DNA of 64,000 bases from Taxillus chinensis. Lineage: Eukaryota; Streptophyta; Magnoliopsida; Santalales; Loranthaceae. The notes under the pieces were generated by a model that saw nothing but the letters and a program-made list of their open reading frames with translations, was not told where the DNA came from and did no database searches. The DNA lies in the NCBI GenBank assembly GCA_023512835.1, contig CM042085.1, positions 42,494,189-42,558,188 of the forward strand. Reading direction: 5' to 3'. Made by a program: the position numbers and the translations under genes. This document shows positions 56,505 to 64,000 of the stretch, piece after piece (positions within the stretch are counted from its first letter, which is position 1; every line of letters starts with the position of its first letter).

Positions 56505-57563
56505 TGTGTCTTATACGAACTACTCTACGTCATCTTTTTGTATCGCTCTAGATATCTTTCTTGTATTCTGACGCCTTCTTGAAGTAAGGTATATGCTTGA
56601 TTATATAGGTCGGCCGTAGTATGAAACCCTTCTGCTAGGGTTAAGCATGTTCCATCTTCTGATCTCTATCGTTGAAACATGTTAACCTAGCCTTAGATAT
56701 GTCCACGTGTTTTCCAATGCTTAGCATGCTAAAGAAAACGTTGTCCCCGCGGCAACTTACTTAAACGGTGGCCTTCAGTGCGTTTCGCTCCTTCAACTAG
56801 CCACAACCTCGAAGATGTATGCCTCATAGCTTTGCTGTTACCTCTCCAGGTACACACGCCACTACCTCTGAGTCTTCACCTTCGAATCTTCGAGTCTGAG
56901 TCTTCGAGCCTTGGATCTTCGAATTGATCTTCCAATTCTTCTGCTCTTTGGCTTCGAATCTAGGTTAGAACAAGTGATCAACTGACTTTCACTCTACGAG
57001 TCTTTATGTCTCCACTTTCGAGCGGCAACAACAACCTCATTCTACCTTGGCTAATCATCTATTCACATCAATGGGTCTCTGTTCTCGGTAACAAGTCTCC
57101 TAGTCTTCAACCCTACGAGCTTCGACCCTATGAGCTTCGACTCTACAATGTTGCCACTCTACACCCGACGGGCCTTCGAGCCTGCAAGTCTTCAAGTCTT
57201 CGAGTCTCCGAGACGCTGCTCTTCACTTGATTATGCGTTGGGTCTTCGAATCTTCGACCCTATGGATTTACGAGTCTGCGACCCTGTGTTCCTTCGGTGA
57301 TGCTTCAAGCCTGATGGTCTGATGATCTTCAACTCTACATATCTTCGAGTCATCTGATCTTTGACCTCGTGAGTCTATGAGTCTCTGGATCTTCGACCTA
57401 GATCTTCGACTTTGTAAGTACATGGTCAGACTCCCTGCACGAGATCAATCTAAGAGGTCACTCTACGAAGTTATCCAACCCAGTACGGATCTTTGACTTT
57501 ATGTCCTCCCACTTTCACATTCTGTTGACAACAATGACAACCAAAGTACCATAGGAACAACAA
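55950..57563 (-). repeat. SIRE-like Copia 3' LTR
   Basis: On the minus strand the LTR starts TTGTTGTTCC right after a polypurine tract. CCGACCTATATAATCAAG at about 56597-56614 contains a TATA box. 56860-57420 is rich in TTCGA phrases (CTTCGAGTCTTCGAG, CGAGTCTCCGAG). A (CT)n run lies at 56467-56501. The left end is not fixed. Confidence 0.6.
56467..56501. repeat. (CT)n microsatellite
   Basis: About 17 CT units inside the SIRE-like LTR. Confidence 0.95.
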
Positions 57564-57576
57564 TCTCCCCCTTTGG
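57564..57576 (-). other. SIRE-like polypurine tract
   Basis: CCAAAGGGGGAGA on the minus strand, next to the LTR. Further G-rich tracts (TTCAGGGGGAGT twice, 57635-57675) are typical for SIRE/Maximus Copia elements. Confidence 0.75.
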
Positions 57577-57774
57577 AATTGTTGGCAACATATGTGAACA
57601 ATCTACGTGCCTTCCAATTCTTCGAGGCTCCCAAACTCCCCCTGAACTCCTCCCACTATACTCCCCCTGAACACAGTATTTTTTTCTTCTCGTTTGCCAA
57701 CCAATTACGAAGAAGAAGGGAGGAACCCTATTAACACCTTAGGTGTGAGGAGGAAGCTGTACAAACAACCAACG

Positions 57775-58402
57775 TCAGTGTCTATCAAATAGCTCAATGG
57801 ATAAAGGTTTGGTGAGAATATCAGCAGTTTGTGTCGGAGTGGGAACATACACTAGTTGCACATTTCCCTCTTCCACTTGTTCTTTGATGTAGTGGTAGTG
57901 ATAATCAATATGCTCGGTCTTTGAATGTTGAATGAGATTCTTGCTAATATTGATAGCACTCTGGTTGTCACACCAGATGTTGACAGGTAACTCCATTGAC
58001 TCCCAAGTCTGACAGTTGTGTATTCATCCATACCATCTAAGTACATGCAGCATGTGCAGCCACATATTCAACTTCGGCTGTGCTACAGGCCACACTATTT
58101 TGTTTTCAGCTCAACCATGCAACACATATAGAGCCCAGATAAAAACTGCAGGCATTGGTAGAACGTCTGTCATCAATATTTCTAGTCAAGTCTGCATCAG
58201 TATATGCCTGTAATTCAATAGAGTCCTTCGAAGGGTACCACAACCCTATTTCTAATGTCCCATTTAGGTATCTAAGGATCTGTTTGACTTCCAGCAAGTG
58301 AGACTCCTTGGGGTCTACTTGATATCTACTTACCTGACACACAACTTGCATCAGATTAGGTCTAGAGTGGTGTTGTGGTATATGAGGCTTAATCCGGCTC
58401 AT
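57775..58402 (-). pseudogene. SIRE-like Copia RNase H fragment
   Basis: HSRPNLMQVVCQVSRYQVDP, LRYLNGTLEIGLWYPSKDSI, AYTDADLTRNIDDRRST, then after a frame change IWCDNQSAINISKN and TKPLSIELFDRH. This is the C-terminal third of a Copia polyprotein. It is cut off abruptly at about 58402; gag, integrase and most of RT are missing. GDVDDR-type residues are altered (DLTRNIDDRRST for DWAGNVDDRKST). Confidence 0.85.
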
Positions 58403-59106
58403 ATTAGATATATCTACTTGATATATCTAGATTAGGTCAGATTATTTTATTTATCATATTAGATATATTTACTTGATATATCTAGTCTGATGTCTCAGAT
58501 CTAAGGTGTTATGGTACCTCCAATCTTCACGACTTCAAGACAACAAAGGAATCTTCTTCTCTCTTCGTCAGCACCTATTACTATGAAACCAGTCTGTCAC
58601 TCATCCGGATCATTCTCCATACGGATTCTCTTTACCTCGGATGATAGTCAGTTTCTTTCCTCCTGACTCTTGGAATTCTCAAATTGCGGTAATCCATGTA
58701 TTATTTTACATTGCGTATTTTTGAGGAGGACTAATGATGATTCATTAAATGCACATCTCGAGCCAGGCAATTAGTCATTTCAAATTTCCAGAGGTAGGCA
58801 TACAGTTGTCATAAATGCTTGGTTCTTACAGGCTCCACGTCATCTTATTATCCATAGATGTTCGACTATCAAGTTTAATGACGTAGGTTGTCAGGTGGCT
58901 CATTGTTCATCTCGCTTAAACCCTAGACCCGTTAGCATCCACGGCCCAGTCATATATATCCTGCGCGTTCAAGCACAGAGCGACATTGCATTTTCGAATA
59001 CCCAAATCCTTTGTTGCTCTCTTATTCTCACAACCCTAGCTTTCTTTACCTTCTCCCACTTCGACTTCAATAACACCGAAAACTGCATTCTACAACATAA
59101 CTTTGG
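58403..59106. other. Spacer before the Ulp1-like gene
   Basis: Begins with a duplicated phrase, ATATTAGATATATYTACTTGATATATCTAG at about 58400-58430 and 58457-58488. Then mixed sequence; 58910-59100 with AAACCCTAGACCC and CACAACCCTAGC resembles a plant 5' leader. No promoter can be fixed. Confidence 0.5.
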
Positions 59107-59948
59107 GCCACCTAGTTGATTGGAACACTGTTTTTGATCCTCTGGCGTGGTTTATGGAGCTTTGTCCCCTCCTTGACGCCAGCCACCTTCTCGATCTAGT
59201 CTCTAACCTAGTAGAACTTCTTCTTGAAGATATTATTGAATTCTAGCAGCATTTTCGCTACACCACCGACTCCATCACCTCCATTATTCGGGGTGAATCC
59301 ATTGTCATCACCTCTGACGTTCTTCATGCCGCTCTCAATTTTCCTCATGACACTCATCTGCGGCCCGAGCCTGAGAAGATGGCAGCCTCGATGTGCTGCA
59401 CTCATAAAACGAAGGAATACAAGTTGAAGTCTTTCCAGGGCTGCTATCATTGTATGGCCACTATCCTCAGCCGGTGTTTACTGGCTCGGACATCTACTCT
59501 CAACTTCGTCCCGTACGATTTGCTCCTTGCTATGTATGGAGTTTTTGAGAATTTGCCAATGGAATGGGGGGCCTTCATATTTCGGCTGATGAGCAACAAC
59601 CCCAAGAATCGATCCTTTGGGAGGATTCTGTTCATCGTGTTCCAGCATCTTCGACCGGCTCACTTTTCTGGACGTCTGATTGTCACCTTTCCACAGGCGT
59701 ACTATCTTTGCCATTTATCGCTTGATGGGACTCCGACTATTCGCCGGGCTGCCGCTCCAAGTCGCACCCTTATCGCCCCGAAACAACAAGAAAGTTCTGT
59801 TGGTGACCCCGCCGACTCCTCTGCCCACGAGGTTAGTTCCGCCCACCGATCCTCACGGATCCAGTCTGTTTGCTTCCATCCGTCTCCCAAGGCTCGCAAC
59901 ACAGTGTTCGTACTGATCCTCCTGAAGTTGCAGGGCCATCTCAGCTAA
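59107..59948 (+). pseudogene. Transposon-protein-like N-terminal domain
   Basis: VDWNTVFDPLAWFMELCPLL, DLVSNLVELLLEDIIEF, then TAG where a Tyr codon is expected, QHFRYTTDSITSIIRGESIV, ITSDVLHAALNFP, ARTSTLNFVPYDLLLAMYGV and LPMEWGAFIFRLM. The order of a strand with RG..I.IT, then LR..L and a final helical WGA.I...M block fits the putative plant transposon protein family seen in TE-rich genomes. No catalytic residues are known. From about 59750 the chain becomes low complexity. Confidence 0.55.
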
Positions 59949-60835
59949 CTTCTCTTTCGACCGAAACCTCGGCCCCCTCTGCTGTTGATGCTCCTGCTCC
60001 TGATGTTCCTGCTGCTGCTCCTGCCTCTCCTCCGACTGTTACTCCGGACCTGCCCCTCTAGCCTCAATACTACTTGAATCGTCTATTTACCGATGTTCTT
60101 ACGAACTTATGGTTCCGTTTTAGTCTTGCCTGCACTGCCACCGTCCCTGACAATGATCTCCAGGTGTATTATGCTTAACATACACAAACCCCAGACGCCA
60201 TGATCGTTTGGAACTTGGAACATGGTTTTGTCTCGCCGGCTTCCCTCAAAGCTGCTCCTCCTGCTGCTGCTTCCTCCGGACTGGCCCACGATGCACGGGT
60301 CTCTTTCCCTACCGAGGTCAGGCCTTCCTCTCCAGCAGATGTCCCCGTTATTGACCTTTCTGGTCATAATGGGTCCACCGCCCCGGATGCTTTTGATGCT
60401 CTGGATGCTACTGCTGCTGCTGACCTTCTAATCTCTTCTCCTGCTGACTCCTCTGCCCTGCGCACTCCTACTCTACTTCATACGGGAGAGTCTTCCAAAG
60501 CTCCAGAGTTTGTCCTTGGGTGAGCCTCTTATGGAACGGTCCACTCTGATGCTATGCTTTCCACTCAACTAGACCGCCATGCTCATGCTCAGAGCGCCCA
60601 AATTGCTGCCATCGCTGTTAAAGTCGATGACCTTAGCGCTCAACTCCTTTCTGCCCTCACCGACTCCACCTCCATGGAGCAAAAGATGGACCTGTTGGCC
60701 TCCTTGGTTCATTCCCTCTCTTCTTCCTTTGCAGATTTGGCCCATACAATGGCTCATTTCCCGAGCGCCCCATGTCGATTTACCAAAAAGGGGGAGAATC
60801 AGCCATCTAATGCTGCTCCATCTACTACTGAGTAA
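59949..60835 (+). pseudogene. Low-complexity linker and coiled coil
   Basis: Rich in Ala, Pro, Ser and Thr codons, with strings such as APAPDVPAAAPASPPTVT and VIDLSGHNGST in shifting frames. 60554-60835 reads LDRHAHAQSAQIAAIAVKVD, LSAQLLSALTDSTSMEQKMD and LASLVHSLSSSFADLAH, a regular heptad-like pattern. It ends SAPSTTE-like and a stop at 60833. Confidence 0.55.
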
Positions 60836-61054
60836 GCTGCTGGTCCTTCTGCACGGATCCGGACTACTAGAAAGCAGCCTGCTACTACTCTCCCACCAGG
60901 TCTCCCTATCCCTAAATGCAGTTGCTACCCACCTTCAAAGGCAAGCTCCTCCAGTATCGCTCTATCCTCTTTTACTCCTGCCAGGGACATCACCTTCCTC
61001 CTATCATACACGGAACTTGATCCGGCTGATGAGGATGGAAGTATTCTTCAGGTA

Positions 61055-61255
61055 ATGAAAGACTATGCCTGCTCCACTGCAGAGAGAAGATGTCTAATTA
61101 TGATCCCTTTCTCACCTGAAGATATAAGTAATATACTTGCTGAGGAGGGACTATACACAACTGAAGACATCGACAACTTTGCTCTAGCAGTGAAGATGGA
61201 ATCCAGGTTGTTTCCTTCTCTTTACAAGGATACAAACCTTGTTGATATCCTGCCA
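61055..61255 (+). pseudogene. Ulp1 protease domain, first part
   Basis: MIPFSPEDISNILAEEGLYT, TEDIDNFALAVKMESRLFPS and LYKDTNLVDILP fit the substrate-side region before the catalytic His of a Ulp1 domain. Interrupted at TGCCA (61251-61255) by the solo LTR. Confidence 0.5.
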
Positions 61256-61744
61256 TGTCACGCCCCGGATTTCCAACCAGAGGAGACCGGAACGTGACCC
61301 TCCCTTTACCCGAGTTTGGATAAAGGGGGCAAGATACAACATGCCCACACAGGACACTATACACCTCACAACAAATATTCAGAGAGACAAAATCATATAT
61401 TTATTAAGTTCAAACCGTTACAAACGTGTCCAGACATGCTTTTATTACATTAAACTCTTCATTACAATATCTCCCCACTGGGGTTACATCAATTACCATA
61501 AATTAACATAATCGAAAAGAAACGGTAAAGCAAATACGGTCTTCCACCTTGGGAAAACATATCACAATAGGAGGGGTGAGCAACCACAGCTCAGTAGGGA
61601 TCAAGTCTCCCCCAACCCATCCCATGCACCTATCATCTATATGAGAGCGTGTACCAGTGCAGTGACGTGGCAGAAACAAATAGCAAGGAAACACACCACA
61701 CAAACGGGTGCAACCTCAGCCCCAGCCACACAGGCTCCACAGCC

Positions 61745-61925
61745 CCATAGGCTAACACTTTAACCACCTCAAGCAAGTGATTTAACCGCCTCTTCAGGCC
61801 AATGATTTAACTGCAAGTGATTTAACCGCCTCTTTAGGCCAATGATTTAATCGCCTCTCAGGCAAATAGTTTAACCGCCTCTTAGGCAAATGGTTTAACC
61901 ACCTCTCAGGCAAATAGTTCCCACA
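61745..61925. repeat. Tandem 25-28-base repeat in solo LTR
   Basis: About six units of TTTAACCGCCTCTYAGGCAA with small changes. Confidence 0.85.
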
Positions 61926-62034
61926 GCCTCACAGGCTAACATAAACAGTCCCGGGCTTCCACAGCCACCGGGTTCAATAAAACAGGCCCAGCCTTCCACA
62001 ACCACCGGATGTACAAGCAAACACACAGCACACA

Positions 62035-62285
62035 TGGCCATACAGGCATAACATCAAACACTTAATATGCATGGTCACACAGGCATAACTTCAAACACTT
62101 AGCATGCATACATTCACAGGCTCACAAACCCAGCCACACAGGTATAATCTCAAACACATAATATGGGTGGTCATTCAGACATATTATCAAACACATAACA
62201 TGTGTGGCCTCATAGGCATAATATCAAACACATAACATGCATGGCCTCACAGGCATAATATTAAACACTTAACATGCGTGTATAT
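62035..62285. repeat. Tandem 40-50-base repeat in solo LTR
   Basis: About six units of GGCATAAYATCAAACACTTA with AACATGCATGGCCTCACA. Similar phrases appear in the inverted arms. Confidence 0.8.
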
Positions 62286-62530
62286 ATACATCCAAGCAAA
62301 ACACATCATTGAAGGCCAACATTCATATAAGAGATCACACCTATATGAATTTACATATTTATATATATAAAACCAAACAGCTATATTGCCTATCACAAGG
62401 CTAAAGCCCTGGGATAGGTTGAAGGAAGAACAGAACCCCTACCTCAAAGATCCTCCACACTCTTGCCTCCACGCCTAACGCCGTCCAACCACGGGAATGA
62501 CAACGGCAGCCACGAACTGAGCTCTCCCTC

Positions 62531-62534
62531 TCAA

Positions 62535-62582
<48 letters not shown>
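62531..62582. repeat. (CT)n microsatellite
   Basis: About 26 CT units, in the transcribed part of the solo LTR. Confidence 0.95.
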
Positions 62583-62586
<4 letters not shown>

Positions 62587-62642
62587 ACGGCTGCGGCGGC
62601 TGACAACAAAAACCCTAAACCTAAAACAAAGAGAGCTCCTCC

Positions 62643-62649
62643 TTATATA
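62643..62649 (-). promoter_or_regulatory. TATA box of solo LTR
   Basis: TATATAA on the minus strand within GGTCTATATAAGG, about a dozen bases from the 37-base repeat array. Confidence 0.7.
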
Positions 62650-62660
62650 GACCTCACTTA

Positions 62661-62872
62661 TCAAAACAACGTAGTTTTGATAAATGAAATCCCACCATCA
62701 AAATGACGTAGTTTTGATAAATGAAATCCCACCATTAAAACGACATAGTTTTGATAAATGAAATCCCACCATCAAAACGACGTAGTTTCGATAAATGAAA
62801 CACACCATCAAAACGACGTAGTTTTGATAAATAAAACACACCATCAAAACGACATAGTTTTGATAAATAAAA
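62661..62872 (-). promoter_or_regulatory. Tandem palindromic ACGT array beside the TATA box
   Basis: About six units of roughly 33-37 bases. Each unit has TCAAAACGACGTAGTTTTGA, a palindrome-like element with arms TCAAAAC and GTTTTGA around ACGT, followed by TAAATGAAATCCCACCA. In element sense the array ends just upstream of the TATA box. ACGT is the core bound by plant bZIP factors; enhancer function is inferred. Confidence 0.75.
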
Positions 62873-62999
62873 CATGAACTAACCACTCCGCTTCCACATA
62901 GGACAAAATACCCACAATCCGAACGTGGTCATTGTCACACGCAGCCTCTACACGCTCCCACATAAGCTCATTACACTCTCTAACAAGCAAGCCACGAAG

Positions 63000-63150
63000 A
63001 CTCGTAGAAACACTCCCTCGAAGACTCACTGGAAACGCGACCTCGAAGATCTGTCTCGAAGATCAAACCTTCGACCCTCAAACCTTCGAACTTCGACCCT
63101 CGGTCTTCGACCCTACGACCCAAATCTTCGGGTCTTCCACCTTTCGACCC
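63000..63150. repeat. TTCGA-rich array in solo LTR
   Basis: Degenerate decamers such as CTTCGACCCT, CTCGAAGACT and CTTCGAACTT. In element sense it lies in distal U3. Confidence 0.8.
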
Positions 63151-63222
63151 AAGTGTTCGCCCAGGGTATTGTTCATCTTCGTTCCAGCTTGTTCTACCCA
63201 AGACACGGGTCATTACATGCCA

Positions 63223-63744
63223 TGTTGGTCTGAGGACTATATTCCATCTTCTTCCCACATCTAGACCTTCATTGACGGAACTGCAGAGAACAGCAGACCA
63301 TGGAGCACTCTTAATTTTGTTCTCATTTTGTACCAGGTCAACTCACCGCACTTCATGCTTGCAGTATTCATGATCAGCTCAAGGAAAGTTTTCCTACTTG
63401 ATTCTCACCAAGTCGTTGATCAACAAGTGAGGAAGACTCAACTGGAACCCTTGCTCCTAAATCTATCTGTGACAGTAAGAGAGAGCAACCTTTTTGAGTC
63501 TATCAGACAACCTCCCTTGGCTCCTAATGCAAAGCTGAATTCGGTGATCCGTGGCAAGGATACTATGGCTCAACAACCCGATGGAGAGAGCTGTGGTGCC
63601 TTCGTCTGCTTCTTCATGCAAGCTCTCTTCAAGTTTGATCATTCTTGGAACAATGTTCTTAACTATTCAATGGGGCAGATAATGCAGCTACGGGAGCTTA
63701 CATCAGCAATAATTTTCAAGTATAGTAAGCTTTATGTTCCATAA
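63223..63744 (+). pseudogene. Ulp1 protease domain, catalytic part
   Basis: After the solo LTR the frame runs to a TAG at 63262-63264; a likely intron ends TTTGTACCAG at about 63337. Then VNSPHFMLAVFMISSRKVFL, LDSHQV with the Asp-Ser, and QPDGESCGAFVCFFMQAL with the catalytic Cys. His is present but the usual Trp after it is Phe, the glutamine before PDGESCG is in place. It ends with TAA at 63742-63744. Catalytic His, Asp, Gln and Cys can all be placed, so before the breaks it could have been active. Confidence 0.65.
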
Positions 63745-63884
63745 TTGTTTATTTTATGTACTAAGGCTAAAATTATGTACTTGTTGTTGTAAATCAATGG
63801 ATGGAGCAATTATCTTTATCTCTGTGTATTTATCTTCTGCCTTGCTAACCAGATCAGATTACAAAGGGTTTTGGCATCTCCATA

Positions 63885-64000
63885 TTAGGGGAGATTGTTG
63901 GATCGAACCAGAATTTGGATGATGCTGATAAAATCCTATGTAATTTGGTTTGAGATTCTTGAATGTAAATTCTAACATGTTGCAAAAGACAAGTGTTAAT
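63885..64000 (+). other. Polypurine tract and LTR start
   Basis: TTAGGGGAGA (63885-63894) followed by TTGTTGGATCGAACCAG. This is the arrangement at the 3' end of plant LTR retrotransposons (compare the tract at 57564-57576). The LTR continues past the window. It supports the Ulp1-like gene being inside an LTR element, in plus sense. Confidence 0.55.

Larger units (their letters stand above)
61256..63217 (-). mobile_element. Solo LTR
   Basis: 1962 bp from TGTCACGCCCC to GGGTCATTACA, with TG/CA ends and TGCCA duplicated at 61251-61255 and 63218-63222. No coding sequence, primer site or second LTR, so it is a solo LTR left by recombination. A minus-strand TATA box (TATATAA, 62643-62649) sets its sense: transcription toward lower coordinates. 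Its first part matches both arms at 26068-33033. It contains three tandem arrays and a (CT)n run. Confidence 0.88.
59107..63744 (+). pseudogene. Plant transposon-protein/Ulp1 protease fusion gene, broken
   Basis: One plus-strand gene in pieces. N-terminal part (59107-59948): a domain like the putative plant transposon protein family. Middle (59949-60835): Pro/Ala/Ser/Thr-rich with a helical, likely coiled-coil stretch. C-terminal part (61055-61255 and 63223-63744): Ulp1/C48 cysteine protease, a family that removes SUMO. Stops interrupt the frame in several places (TAG at 59242-59244, others in the middle), and a solo LTR splits the protease. A polypurine tract and LTR start follow at 63885, so the gene may be cargo of an LTR element. 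Host gene origin cannot be excluded. Confidence 0.6.

Noticed and set aside
59702..59902. Minus-strand open frames opposite the Ulp1-like gene
   Set aside because: Shadows of the plus-strand coding sequence; no family features.
62661..62872. CRISPR-like or gene-coding repeats
   Set aside because: Adjacent identical units without spacers; the open frame on the minus strand only repeats the unit.

Overview
This window is nuclear DNA from a seed plant, most likely a dicot with a repeat-rich genome. Introns are long and AT-rich with GT/AG borders, one gene has the exon layout of a plant RBM39/CAPER splicing factor, and about 80% of the bases belong to LTR retrotransposons typical of plants: Ty1/Copia elements with initiator-tRNA-Met type primer sites, and a large Ty3/Gypsy element of the Tat/Ogre type with two RNase H domains. 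Nothing suggests bacterial or organellar DNA. No tRNA, rRNA or CRISPR array was found. The species cannot be told from the sequence.

Layout. 1-3240: repeat-derived spacer with a CTACGAA-type tandem array, then a decayed minus-strand fragment of an endogenous pararetrovirus (zinc knuckle plus protease). 3243-3857: a hAT-like non-autonomous transposon with an 8-bp target duplication. 3866-24420: a plus-strand RBM39-like gene with eleven recognisable coding exons. It lacks about 40 residues of the first RRM and has a stop in the third RRM, so it is called a pseudogene. Its introns hold a Harbinger-like element (11700-12631), an old Copia (Copia-A, 12719-21428), a younger Copia nested inside it on the other strand (Copia-B, 13456-17852) and a Copia gag fragment (22930-24000).

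26068-33033: two LTR-like arms in inverted orientation. The left arm was split by a very young Copia (Copia-C, 26741-31511; 5-bp duplication GCCTT, LTRs almost identical). 33036-36335: a Copia fragment split by a truncated Tat-type LTR-plus-primer-site insertion (33558-36263, duplication GCAAT). 36652-37546: a Tat LTR fragment and part of a DUF7745-like ORF. 37547-55116: a complete 17.6-kb Tat/Ogre Gypsy element on the minus strand with 3.1-3.2-kb LTRs, duplication GTTAT, inserted into that ORF, which resumes at 55122. 55950-58402: the 3' end of a SIRE-like Copia, minus strand. 59107-63744: a broken plus-strand gene with a plant transposon-protein-like N-terminus, a low-complexity and coiled-coil middle and a C-terminal Ulp1 (C48) protease, split by a 1962-bp solo LTR (61256-63217, duplication TGCCA). 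It is followed by a polypurine tract and apparent LTR start, so it may be cargo of a non-autonomous LTR element.

No intact host gene is seen and the parts do not form a pathway. The value lies in the insertion history (at least five nested events with target duplications), in the regulatory arrays of the LTRs (TTGACC and TTCGA clusters, and an ACGT-palindrome array beside a TATA box), and in the unexplained ORF1 of the Gypsy element and the Ulp1 cargo.
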